A program made the translations under genes and the position numbers. 64,000 bases of DNA from Ignavibacteriales bacterium (GTDB lineage Bacteria > Bacteroidota > Ignavibacteria > Ignavibacteriales > Ignavibacteriaceae), in NCBI GenBank assembly GCA_016707115.1, contig JADJIH010000007.1, forward strand, positions 1-64,000, given 5' to 3'. Below the pieces are notes generated by a model, which ran no database searches, was not told the DNA's origin, and saw nothing but the letters and a program-made list of their open reading frames with translations. Every line of letters begins with the position of its first letter. Position 1 is the stretch's first letter. This document shows positions 9,302 through 18,336 of the stretch, in pieces.

Positions 9302-10939
9302 ATGGTTATGGTAAAGAAAAACAAATCAGAAGAAAAGAAGAAAAAAGCAGCAGTTTATTGTCGAGTGTCGACCTACGAACAAGGACAAGGTGAAGTTAGT
9401 AGTCTGAATGGTCAGGAGGATTTACTAAGAAATTATTGTAAGGCCAAGGATTGGGAAGTCAACGGTACATATATCGACAGAGCCTCAGGCTCGAGCCTTG
9501 AAAGAAATGAAATAATTCGATTATTAAGCGATGCTGAAGAAAAAAAGTTTGATATAGTTCTAGCCACAAAGATTGATAGGATTTCACGTAGCGTATTAGA
9601 TTATTTGGATGTTGATAAAAAGCTTACAAAGCTTGGTATTGATATCGTATTTGCAACGCAAAATATTGATACTACTACTCCGGCTGGAAAGATGCAAAGA
9701 AATATTATGCTTTCTTTTGCAGAATTTGAACGCGATATGATTGCTGAAAGGACCAGAGAAAAACTTTATTATCAAGCTTCTAAAGGTTATTGGGGTGGTG
9801 GGCATGCGCCATTAGGTTATGATGTAAAAAATAAATTACTCGAAATAAATTCAGCAGAAGCATTATTAGTAAATAAAATCTATGATTATTACTTGGAAGA
9901 ACTATCTGTTGAAAAAGTTGCTAAACGTCTCAATCGTGAAGGGTTTAATTCAAAAAGTAGGACTACAAAATCTGGGAAAGTAACTGGTGGTGGTTTATTT
10001 AATAAAGATTCTGTTCATCGAGTAATCACAAATAAAATTTATATCGGAAAAATCACTTACAAAAAGCAGGAATTTAAAGGATTACATTCACCGATAGTTG
10101 ATGAAACTAAATTTAGTCAGGTTAATGATCAATTAAATGTTTCTAAGAATGATCGTTTTACTTCTCAAGTGGATTCTGAGCTTTTGTTATTAGGTAGATT
10201 AAAATGTGGATTCTGCGGTAGTAATTTGACTACATCATTTGTTGGGAAAAAAGATGGAACAAAAGATTTCTACTATAAGTGCACAACGAAGTCTAAGTAT
10301 GGAAGTTCTAAATGTGAAAGTCGAGATATTCACGCCAGTGAAATCGAAATATTTATTGAAATGCTGATAAAAAAAATTGCTTCCTCTGATCAATTATTTA
10401 ATTCTGTTTTTTCACAATTAGGACATAATGAATCTAAAGATCTTAAAGCTTATGAAACTCAGAGGAATTCTTTAATTGCCAATTTGAATAATATCAATCA
10501 AGAGATAAATAATTTAACTAGTTTTATTGCTAAGGGTTCGGCCAGCGAGTTTAAGTCAGTCACATTAAAGCTAGAAGATTTAGAAAATCAAAGAGAAATG
10601 ATTAAAGAAGAAAGAAAAAAAGTTGATCATGAAATTTCTTTAATAAAAAATACTGTGGTTGATAAATCTGACTTGAAGCAAATATTCAAAGATCTTTCAA
10701 AGTATTACGACGCTGCTTCAAAAGAAGAACGAAAATATATGATTAAGACCATCATTAGAGAAATAACTATTAAATTAAAGAAAAAGGAAGAAAAAGGGAC
10801 GATTGATATACATTTTAGAGGTGATGGGCATATAAAAAAAGAATGGGTTAACAGAATTGTTAACCCAGATAAGATAGTTTCGAGCTACTATCTCGATTGG
10901 CTCCGCGAGCAAGACTCGAACTTGCAACCCTTCGGTTAA
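9302..10939 (+). CDS. Large serine recombinase (integrase) at tRNA-Asn
   Basis: An intact large serine recombinase of about 545 residues that catalyses site-specific integration. The resolvase domain has AVYCRVSTYEQ with the nucleophile Ser at about residue 23 and AEFERDMIAERTREKL near 140-155. A recombinase domain follows (NREGFNSKSRT to YIGKITYKKQEF, about 210-260), then a zinc ribbon (CGFC near 302, partner Cys near 327 and 338) and a coiled-coil region near 375-450. ATG codons at 9302 and 9308 are both usable; a TTG lies at 9299. The last codons (LREQDSNLQPFG) are the antisense of the tRNA-Asn gene, so the C-terminus crosses the likely attachment site and would differ in the excised element. 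It is the only long element gene with no visible break. Confidence 0.92.
   Translation: MVMVKKNKSEEKKKKAAVYCRVSTYEQGQGEVSSLNGQEDLLRNYCKAKDWEVNGTYIDRASGSSLERNEIIRLLSDAEEKKFDIVLATKIDRISRSVLDYLDVDKKLTKLGIDIVFATQNIDTTTPAGKMQRNIMLSFAEFERDMIAERTREKLYYQASKGYWGGGHAPLGYDVKNKLLEINSAEALLVNKIYDYYLEELSVEKVAKRLNREGFNSKSRTTKSGKVTGGGLFNKDSVHRVITNKIYIGKITYKKQEFKGLHSPIVDETKFSQVNDQLNVSKNDRFTSQVDSELLLLGRLKCGFCGSNLTTSFVGKKDGTKDFYYKCTTKSKYGSSKCESRDIHASEIEIFIEMLIKKIASSDQLFNSVFSQLGHNESKDLKAYETQRNSLIANLNNINQEINNLTSFIAKGSASEFKSVTLKLEDLENQREMIKEERKKVDHEISLIKNTVVDKSDLKQIFKDLSKYYDAASKEERKYMIKTIIREITIKLKKKEEKGTIDIHFRGDGHIKKEWVNRIVNPDKIVSSYYLDWLREQDSNLQPFG
10845..10866. repeat. Inverted repeat GGGTTAAC-6-GTTAACCC near the integration end
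   Basis: A perfect 8-bp inverted repeat with 6-bp spacer, inside the last codons of the large serine recombinase and about 30 bp from the tRNA 3' end. The 9-mer GGTTAACAG within it recurs at 10934-10942 in the tRNA anticodon region. It may be a recombinase binding site or an element-end signal; there is no T run to make it a terminator. Confidence 0.4.
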
Positions 10940-10972
10940 CAGCCGAATGCTCCACCATTGAGCTATCGCGGA
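10898..10972 (-). tRNA. tRNA-Asn (anticodon GTT)
   Basis: The minus strand folds into a full cloverleaf: acceptor TCCGCGA/TCGCGGA, D-stem GCTC/GAGC, anticodon arm TTCGG-CTGTTAA-CCGAA with anticodon GTT, T-arm GCAAG-TTCGAGT-CTTGC, discriminator G and encoded CCA (10898-10900). The mobile element abuts the 3' end, as is usual for integration into tRNA genes. A second copy of the tRNA 3' sequence, which would mark the other element end, was not seen in the window. Confidence 0.96.
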
Positions 10973-11048
10973 ATAAACAATATTTTATAAAAACGAGGTC
11001 AAAGATAACATTGACCCCATTGTTTGTCAAGGCTTCAATTATTTAATT

Positions 11049-13227
11049 TTAGAACGAAATTCCCATTTCTTTGAGCAGAAAATCAGCTCCGCCAACCTTT
11101 TGAGCGACCCATAAAATATATCTTATATCTACACCAATTGAACGGCTGTAGCTTTCACTCCAGGTATAATCGTTTACGGTTGCTTCAAATGAACGATCAA
11201 AATTTACTCCAACTAATCTGCCGTAAGCATCCAAAATCGGACTGCCGGAATTTCCACCACTTGTGTCCATATTATAAATAAAGTTAACTGGAACGTCATT
11301 TAGTTTTGGATGGATAAACTGGCCAAAGTCTTTATTCTTGTAAAGTTCTTTAACTTTTTTGTTCAATTTATAATCTCCGGATTCTCTTCCCTTTTGAATC
11401 AATCCGGTTAATGTTGTGTTCGGGGAAAAATAAGTTGCATCCGCCGGAGAATATCCACGCACATAACCATAAGTTAATCTTAACGTAAGGTTAGCATCAG
11501 GAACAAATGATTTGTTAAGCCATTGTCTTTTAGCATCATTCAGTCCGGCAAGAAGGATGTTCATTTTTCCATCTCTTATCTGAGCTTTTTTTCTTTCAGT
11601 ATCACCAAGTTCAACAGCACTTTTAATAAGGTTTATATATGGATCATCAATATCTTCTAATGTTTCATCTTCATCTTCGAGCAATTCAAAATACTCTTTA
11701 CTATCATTTATAAATGTTTCCTCATACAGATCTGAAATAAATTCATCTTTATTTTTTACTGAAGCAAAACTTTTAAATGGTTCTAACTCCCTGCACTCTT
11801 CAAAAGTTGATGCATCAGTTAATATTTTATTTAAAATTTTGGCGTCAAGATCAAGCATATATTCATTATAAAGATTTGTGATTGTATTATAAAAATCATT
11901 TCGTTTATCTTCTTTATACAATGCTTTTCTTTCTGCCTCCGTTTTAAGCATTTCCTTTTTATAATCAACAAATATTTCGGCAAGTCTGTAATAATCAACA
12001 TTACGGCTAAGCATCATCAAAACAAGATTTCTTCTGCCGGTAGCAAAAGCATCTTTGTACACTTCATCAATTTCGCTTAAAACAGTTCCATATTTTTCCT
12101 TTAATTTCAGATCTGAATCAATAAACTGCTGAAGTTGTTTTTCTTCATCCTGTTTTTTCTGTATAAGGTTTAGTCTTTCCAATCCCTGCATCTTGCCACG
12201 ATAATTTTTTTCAGTATTTGCTAATCCTTGAATTTCACCAACAATACTTAATGCAAATTCAGGATCATTCTCACCGCGTTTTTCATATAGATTAATCAAC
12301 CAGGAAAATATATCCTGAACATATGGAAGTTGATATTTTTCCTGCATCATTAAAAACTGCGATGGCTGATGTTTGAAGGTTCTTCCCGGATACCCGAGTA
12401 TAAAAACAAAATCTTCTTCATTAACTCCATTTGCATTTACCTGCAAAAATTTTTTAGGCTGATAAGGCACATTCTCTTCAGAGTATTTTGCTGAAGAGCC
12501 GTTAGGAGCAACATAGGCACGCACAAACGAAAAATCTCCATTGTGCCTTGGCCAAACCCAGTTATCGGATTCTCCGCCAAACTCACCAATTGTTCTTGGC
12601 GGAACGTAAACCAATCTAACATCATTTATAGTTTTGTAACGGAATAAAACATATTGTTCGCCAACAAACATTTCAGAAACTTCAGCTTTTATTGTACTGT
12701 CTTTTTTCTCTTCCCGTTCAATTATTTCTTTTATTTTTTTTGAGATTGCTGTCGTTCGTTTTGAAATATCCTCTTCTGTGTTTGCAGCCTCTAAAATTTC
12801 AGTACTAACATCTTCATAAGAATCAGTAATTCGGCAGGTTAATCCTTTTGCGGGTAGTTCTTTTTCACGGGTCTCTGCTAAAAATCCGTTATCAAGATAA
12901 TTATTTTCAACTGTACTGGCATCTGATACAATTCCAAACACACAATGGTGATTTGTAATTATCAATCCTTCGTTTGATACAAATGAACCTGTACAGCCGC
13001 CAATTTTTACAAGTGCATCAACTAAGACTTACTCCATCTGGATTGTAAACTTCATCAACACTAATTTTTAATCCTTTTTCATTTAAGTTGATATTTTTTA
13101 TATCACTTAACGGAAACATTCCTTCATCTGGTCTGGATGGAATGAACGCGAATGAGATTACAATAAGAAGTGAGATTGTTATTAAAAATGGATGTTGAAG
13201 TTTTGAATTATTGAAAAACATTTTCAT
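11049..13227 (-). pseudogene. S46 family dipeptidyl-peptidase (DPP7/DPP11-like), one frameshift
   Basis: Two pieces (13018-13227 and 11049-12965) form one protein of about 725 residues, the usual S46 length. The first has a signal peptide and PDEGMFPL, matching the family N-terminus. The second, read upstream of its first ATG, has KIGGCTGSFVSNEGLIITNHHC with the catalytic His, SDNWVWPRHNGDF in the catalytic Asp region, and SGGNSGSPI with the nucleophile Ser. Removing one base near 13024 (between VSL and VDAL) rejoins them. These exported peptidases release dipeptides from oligopeptides in the periplasm. I cannot assign DPP7 or DPP11 specificity. A real null allele or a sequence error are both possible. 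Confidence 0.85.
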
Positions 13228-13261
13228 TTGTGTTCCTTAGGTTTTTAACTGTCTCAAATAT

Positions 13262-13290
13262 AAAAAAACAGGCTCGATTTCTCGAGCCTG
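13262..13290 (-). terminator. Terminator of the ccm operon
   Basis: CAGGCTCGA (13269-13277), loop TTTC, TCGAGCCTG (13282-13290). On the minus strand the stem is followed by TGTTTTTTTA. It lies just after the ccmF stop codon. Confidence 0.85.
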
Positions 13291-13318
13291 AAAATGATAT
13301 GCTAAGATATTTTAAGTA

Positions 13319-15727
13319 TTAAAGTAAAGATTCTTTCAATCTTCTTGCAACTGCAACAAAGAAACCGAGTACCATTACAATTACACCAATCCAAACTAAA
13401 CTAATATATGGTTTAATTGCTGCGGTAACTGATAACATTTCCTCTTTTGGTTTATCCATTGAGTGATCGTGTGTATCATTTAAAGGTGATATTGATACTT
13501 CTATTAACTCAGCGGTAAGACTTGCAAGTTGTAGCTTTAATCCTGAATTTTCAGATATATACTCTGTAAACACAGCTTCGCCACTTACACTTTTTCTCAG
13601 AAGTTCAAATACTTCTTTCTTACCGTTAGCTTCCAGAGTTAAAACCGCACCAATTTGAAAATCTTTTTCTTCCTGCATCAATTGCATTGTCTCGGGTGAC
13701 ATATTGAATTTATCAAAGGTAATTTTAGAACCTTGATATTCAGTCGTAACGCCTTTTTGAAATTTAATTACTTCAGTATGTGGTTCTGTGCCTGTGTTCT
13801 TTCCTTCATCATATCCAAGGGGAGCTAAATAAATATCTTTTGAAAACAGATTTAGTATTGCCGGTTCTCTCATTAAACTATTGTTATACTCAGACATATA
13901 CATTATAGGTGAGACAGTGTAAGTGTTATCTCCTTTTTTCATTGAAACATTAAAAGCATACTTTGTATTATTTTCAATAGGAGTATAACCAGTAAATGTC
14001 ATCTCGTAACCAAATGCCTGTGAAGGTTTGTTCTTAACTAGATCCACATTCACTTCATCACTGTATGCACCGGAACCTACTATACCAAGAATAAAAAGTG
14101 CTATACCTATATGCGATATATATCCACCAAGGTTTTTTAGATTTCCTTTTACAATTTTAATGGCTATCTCTGCATTAACTATCAATGCAAATGCAGATGA
14201 AAATATCAGAAGTATCATCATAAAGTTATAGACGCCGCCAAGTAAAACTACTAATCCCGTTAAAACTAAGGACACTATAATTGCAAGGGCAGAATCTTTA
14301 ATCAGATCTTTTGTGTTTGTACTTTTCCACTTGATCAACAAACTTAATCCGTTTAATAAGCCAATAATTATCCCAATTGGTAAATGCATTTCATCATAAA
14401 AAAAAGTGTCAACAGCCTGCCCGAATAACGGAGCGGAAGTTCCAACCAAAACAATAATAGCAGATGCAACCAAAATAATTGAAGCTGTAAATAAAGCAAG
14501 TTCACGTGATAAAGTACTTTCTTCATACACAGTTTTATCTTCCAAGTATTTCCATCGGTATACAATCCCACCAATTCCAATTGCGATAAATGTGCTGATA
14601 AAAATCAATAAGAAGAAATAAACCAAATTACCCGGGTCAACAAATGAATGAACGGAAGCATCACCAAGAACTCCGCTTCTTGTTAAGAATGTGCTGTACA
14701 AAACTAAAACGTATGTCAGTATGCTTAGTATAAGATTTGTCTTAGCATATCTTCCAATTCCATCCGTTGATTTCAAACTTCTTTTTTGCACAAGCATTGT
14801 GTGGATTGAAGCCACGCCAATTAACCACGGAATTAAACTTGAATTTTCTACCGGATCCCATGCCCAATATCCACCCCAACCAAGCATTTCATAGGCCCAA
14901 TATCCACCCATCATTATTCCCAGACCAAGTATTCCTGTTCCTGCAAGCACCCATGGCAAAGATTGATTAACCCATTCTCTGTAATCATTTTTCATTAGAG
15001 CTGCCATTGCAAAAGCAAACGGAACTGTTGCCATCGAAAAACCGATAAATAACATCGGTGGATGTATCTGCATCCAGTAGTTAAGCAACTGAGGATTCAA
15101 TCCTTTTCCGTCAGCAATAAATTGGTTTACTGAAACGCCGGCTTGAGTTAGTGATCCATACAGTTCTTTACTCATTTGCACGAATGTAGTATTTGATTGC
15201 TGATCAGTAAAAATAAAATTCTGGATGAATGGAAGACTCATAAACTGCGCATTAATACTTTTAACATCAATAAATATTGGTGTCGTCCAAATGAACTCAA
15301 ATGGATTTTTGAACCATGGAGAAACCATCACCAATAAAAATGATGTTGCAAGTGCAAATACTGCCATCACTCTTGGTTCAAGATCACCTCTTTTAGATGA
15401 ATAAGATTGAAGTATAACTCCAATTATTGACGTGAGAAGAAGCCATAACATAAAGCTTCCTTCCTGCCCGCCCCAAAAAGATGAGAGTAATAATCCTGTG
15501 TTTAAGGAATTATTACTATAGCTAAAAATATATTTGTATTGGTACTGATGTGTTAAAATTGCATACCACAGAAAAGTTGAAGCAGCTATTACAAAAATTG
15601 CCATCCCGTGATAACTATATCTTGCAAAATTTAATGTGTTCTTGTATCCTCTAAAAGAGAGATAATACATAACCATTGCTATCAAACTGAACACGAGTGC
15701 TGCACTTAAAAAAATACTACCGATCAT
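13319..15727 (-). CDS. ccmF: Cytochrome c heme lyase CcmF
   Basis: A polytopic membrane protein of 802 residues with the tryptophan-rich WWD heme-handling signature (MLGWGGYWAWDPVENSS) near residues 283-299, flanked by conserved histidines such as those in LNYWMQIHPPM. CcmF takes heme from holo-CcmE and attaches it to apocytochrome c outside the cytoplasmic membrane. It is longer than many CcmF proteins because of a soluble C-terminal region before the last membrane segment. It is the last gene of the ccm cluster; no ccmG or ccmH follows. Confidence 0.92.
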   Translation of the reverse strand: MIGSIFLSAALVFSLIAMVMYYLSFRGYKNTLNFARYSYHGMAIFVIAASTFLWYAILTHQYQYKYIFSYSNNSLNTGLLLSSFWGGQEGSFMLWLLLTSIIGVILQSYSSKRGDLEPRVMAVFALATSFLLVMVSPWFKNPFEFIWTTPIFIDVKSINAQFMSLPFIQNFIFTDQQSNTTFVQMSKELYGSLTQAGVSVNQFIADGKGLNPQLLNYWMQIHPPMLFIGFSMATVPFAFAMAALMKNDYREWVNQSLPWVLAGTGILGLGIMMGGYWAYEMLGWGGYWAWDPVENSSLIPWLIGVASIHTMLVQKRSLKSTDGIGRYAKTNLILSILTYVLVLYSTFLTRSGVLGDASVHSFVDPGNLVYFFLLIFISTFIAIGIGGIVYRWKYLEDKTVYEESTLSRELALFTASIILVASAIIVLVGTSAPLFGQAVDTFFYDEMHLPIGIIIGLLNGLSLLIKWKSTNTKDLIKDSALAIIVSLVLTGLVVLLGGVYNFMMILLIFSSAFALIVNAEIAIKIVKGNLKNLGGYISHIGIALFILGIVGSGAYSDEVNVDLVKNKPSQAFGYEMTFTGYTPIENNTKYAFNVSMKKGDNTYTVSPIMYMSEYNNSLMREPAILNLFSKDIYLAPLGYDEGKNTGTEPHTEVIKFQKGVTTEYQGSKITFDKFNMSPETMQLMQEEKDFQIGAVLTLEANGKKEVFELLRKSVSGEAVFTEYISENSGLKLQLASLTAELIEVSISPLNDTHDHSMDKPKEEMLSVTAAIKPYISLVWIGVIVMVLGFFVAVARRLKESLL

Positions 15728-15770
15728 AAAACCTCATAGTTTAAAATGTTAACATCTCCCCTTATCATTT

Positions 15771-16160
15771 TTACATAGATGACGATTGAACCTGTTGTTC
15801 TTCGTATTTACTTGGACATTTTGTTAAGATATCTTTTGCATGAAAATATCCGTTGCGGTATGAACCTGTTACAACTACGCTTGTTGCACTTTCAAAATTG
15901 TTCGGCATAGCGCCTTCATAAATCACTTTCATTTCTACACCATTTGCATCGCACATAAAGAATGAAAATGTGTTTTGTTCACGATTCATATCATAATTTT
16001 TTTCTTTAACCCAGCTGCCTGTAGCTTTAACTATTTTGTCTGATCCTTTTACATTAGCAAAGTTGCTTTCATATTTAATATTACTTTGTGTAAACAAGTA
16101 AGCCATTATTCCTAGGAATAATACGATGATGAATCCGCCAAAGATGTATTTATTTTTCAT
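15771..16160 (-). CDS. ccmE: Heme chaperone CcmE, Cys-type (CxxxY)
   Basis: A 129-residue protein with one N-terminal membrane anchor (about residues 5-23) and an OB-fold periplasmic domain. In standard CcmE the heme is bound by His in an HxxxY motif. Here the matching place reads ILTKCPSKYE, so the ligand is Cys115 with Tyr119 (CxxxY). This form is known from archaea and some sulfate reducers and goes with loss of CcmH. The start overlaps the stop of ccmD. Confidence 0.9.
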   Translation of the reverse strand: MKNKYIFGGFIIVLFLGIMAYLFTQSNIKYESNFANVKGSDKIVKATGSWVKEKNYDMNREQNTFSFFMCDANGVEMKVIYEGAMPNNFESATSVVVTGSYRNGYFHAKDILTKCPSKYEEQQVQSSSM

Positions 16161-16299
16161 TTTTTTCTCCTATCATTTCTTTTTCTACTTTTTTAATTCT
16201 TTTATCAAGGCTAAACATATATGAAAAGATTCCGGCCCAAACTATGAGGACTATTATCATAACAACATAAATTGCATTTTGTGAGAGAAATTGTTCCAA
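16150..16299 (-). CDS. ccmD: CcmD-family small membrane protein (49 aa, TTG start)
   Basis: A 49-residue frame between ccmC and ccmE starts at TTG 16299, two bases after the ccmC stop, with AGAGG upstream. It reads EQFLSQNAIYVVMIIVLIV, then WAGIFSYMFSLDKRIKKVEK: one membrane helix followed by a basic cytoplasmic tail, the typical CcmD layout. The stop overlaps the ccmE start. CcmD helps release holo-CcmE from the CcmABC complex. It is too short for ordinary gene finding, so position and fold are the evidence. Confidence 0.85.
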   Translation of the reverse strand: MEQFLSQNAIYVVMIIVLIVWAGIFSYMFSLDKRIKKVEKEMIGEKNEK

Positions 16300-16300
16300 T

Positions 16301-17005
16301 TTAACCTCTGATTAATTGTTTATTTAATTTTTCACGCACTAAAATAGAACGATAGCCAACATTCCACATCCAAAAATATAAGATTGTAAATCCAATCAGT
16401 GAAAGAAAGAATATCAACTGCATATTTCCATTCATTTTAAAATCTACAACAGGACCCGCATTTGAATCATCGGCTGAACCAGGATGAAGTCCTGACATTA
16501 TTCTTGGCATCACAAAAATAAAAAATGGAACCGTAACAAATGCGATCATCGAATAAACTGATGAAAGTGTTGCTCGTTTTTCTTCAGATTCAATTGAAGA
16601 ACGAAGTGCAAACCAGGCGCCATAAATTAATAATAACGCAAAAATACTTGTTTGTCTCGGATCCCAGCTCCAATATGATCCCCATGCAAATTTTGCCCAA
16701 ACTGCACCGGTTACAGTGGCAAGAATACAGAATATCATTCCAAGTTGAGCTGCTGCATAGGATTTTACATCGTCATCCAAATTTTTCTTACGTAAATATT
16801 TGAAGCTATAAATTGTTGACATAAAAAATGCTATTACTGTAAGCCAAGCGGTTGGAACATGAAAGAAGATTATTTTTGCGTTTTCCTCAAGTCCGGGAAT
16901 TAAAGGAAATTCATACCAGGCACTAGGTTTCTCTACAATGGGAAATCCTATTCCGGCTATAGAGACGAAAGCCAATAGAAGAAATAAAAATATTTTCCAG
17001 ATCAT
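16301..17005 (-). CDS. ccmC: Heme-handling protein CcmC
   Basis: A 234-residue membrane protein with about six hydrophobic segments and the WWD motif AWGSYWSWDPRQTS near residues 108-121. Periplasm-facing histidines occur in FFHVPTAW and GLHPGS. CcmC loads heme onto CcmE. It lies between ccmB and ccmD in the order ccmABCDEF, with almost no spacing. Confidence 0.93.
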   Translation of the reverse strand: MIWKIFLFLLLAFVSIAGIGFPIVEKPSAWYEFPLIPGLEENAKIIFFHVPTAWLTVIAFFMSTIYSFKYLRKKNLDDDVKSYAAAQLGMIFCILATVTGAVWAKFAWGSYWSWDPRQTSIFALLLIYGAWFALRSSIESEEKRATLSSVYSMIAFVTVPFFIFVMPRIMSGLHPGSADDSNAGPVVDFKMNGNMQLIFFLSLIGFTILYFWMWNVGYRSILVREKLNKQLIRG

Positions 17006-17037
17006 AATTTTTTTCGGATTAGTTTGTTAAAAAATTG

Positions 17038-17703
17038 CTATTCTTTCCAAATAAAATCAAACAACATATAAGATGCAGTCAACATAATTACGTCGTAACT
17101 CACAACAATTGCCAATTCAAACTTAGCTCTTTCAAAGGATATGCCATCTATTGCAAACAATGTTAATTGAACTGATGTTAAAATCAAAGGCAATAATATA
17201 GGAAAAGATAGAACCGGATAAAGTGTACCTTTCGCCCCTGCTTTTGCAATTATTGCTGCAATTATTGTAGATGAAACTGCCAGACCAATATTACCAAAAA
17301 CAAATGATGTTAAGAACAATGCAAAGTTTTGAATAACAAATGCTTCAAACATTGCCGAATATAAAACTGCAATAACTGTGTTCATTGCAAAAACTAAAAT
17401 AATATTGAATATAAGTTTACCTGAAAAAACCGTTGAAGGAGCTGCGATTAATTGTAAAGTTAATGCTGTACCGCGTTCTTCTTCAGAAACAAATGCTCTT
17501 GATAATCCTGACATTGCAGTAAAGAAAATAACAACCCAAAACAATCCGCCGGTTAAACTTGCACTTATTTTTTCGTTTCCAACAGAAAATAATATTACAC
17601 TTATTGCAACAATTATAAACATTGCAAGCGCATTAATTGCATAACGTGTACGCAATTCAGATTTAAAGTCTTTTAGAAATAAGCTGTATGATTTTGAATT
17701 CAT
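17038..17703 (-). CDS. ccmB: Heme ABC exporter permease CcmB
   Basis: A 221-residue membrane protein with six hydrophobic segments and the conserved SEEERGTALTLQLIAAP segment near residues 75-91, a hallmark of CcmB. Together with CcmA it forms the ABC complex that frees holo-CcmE from CcmC. The gene starts immediately after the ccmA stop. Confidence 0.92.
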   Translation of the reverse strand: MNSKSYSLFLKDFKSELRTRYAINALAMFIIVAISVILFSVGNEKISASLTGGLFWVVIFFTAMSGLSRAFVSEEERGTALTLQLIAAPSTVFSGKLIFNIILVFAMNTVIAVLYSAMFEAFVIQNFALFLTSFVFGNIGLAVSSTIIAAIIAKAGAKGTLYPVLSFPILLPLILTSVQLTLFAIDGISFERAKFELAIVVSYDVIMLTASYMLFDFIWKE

Positions 17704-18336
17704 TTAATTTTTATACTTTTCCAAATAAACAATATCGTTGCACAATTCAAGATCGTTTTTTTCGTTTGATGCGATCAATACAATATTCTTTTGTCCTTCT
17801 TCTCTCACTAATTCGTATACGGAATTTTTTCCTTCATCATCAAGATTTGATGTTGGCTCATCAAGAATTATTAACTGCGGTGAGTGCATAAGTGCAAAAA
17901 TAAATTTTACTCTTTGTTTCATACCGGATGAATATGTTTTTAGCAGATCATCTTTTCGTTTATACAATAAAAATTTATTAAGCAGATAATCAACTCTTTC
18001 CTTATTGAATTTAACTCCTCTTATTTCTGCAAACAGTTTTAAGTTTTCATAAGTTGAAAACTCTTCATATAAAACCAGGTAAGGTGAAACAAATCCAATA
18101 TGGTCATGTAAGCGTTCTTCTGCAATTTCTTGATCATTCATCTTGTGCACAATTTTTCCTTTTGATGCTCCAAGTATTCCTGCAATAATTTTTACAAGTG
18201 TAGATTTCCCGGAACCATTTGGGCCCGAAATTCCATATACGCCTGATTTATCAAACCTGAATTGCAGATCGTTAAAGATTAATCTTCTTCCAAAAGATTT
18301 GTTTAGCTCTAATGCTTCAACAGAATAGTTAGTCAT
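17704..18336 (-). CDS. ccmA: Heme ABC exporter ATP-binding protein CcmA
   Basis: A 210-residue ATPase with Walker A GPNGSGKST, signature YSSGMKQR and Walker B LIILDEPTSNLD. It powers release of holo-CcmE. Assignment to CcmA rests on size and on ccmB-F directly downstream. The start overlaps the end of the secreted metalloprotease gene by 8 bp, so ccm expression is coupled to the upstream genes. Confidence 0.92.
   Translation of the reverse strand: MTNYSVEALELNKSFGRRLIFNDLQFRFDKSGVYGISGPNGSGKSTLVKIIAGILGASKGKIVHKMNDQEIAEERLHDHIGFVSPYLVLYEEFSTYENLKLFAEIRGVKFNKERVDYLLNKFLLYKRKDDLLKTYSSGMKQRVKFIFALMHSPQLIILDEPTSNLDDEGKNSVYELVREEGQKNIVLIASNEKNDLELCNDIVYLEKYKN

Noticed and set aside
10885..10939. 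LREQDSNLQPFG as a functional recombinase tail
   Set aside because: This peptide is the antisense reading of a tRNA gene and says nothing about domain function.
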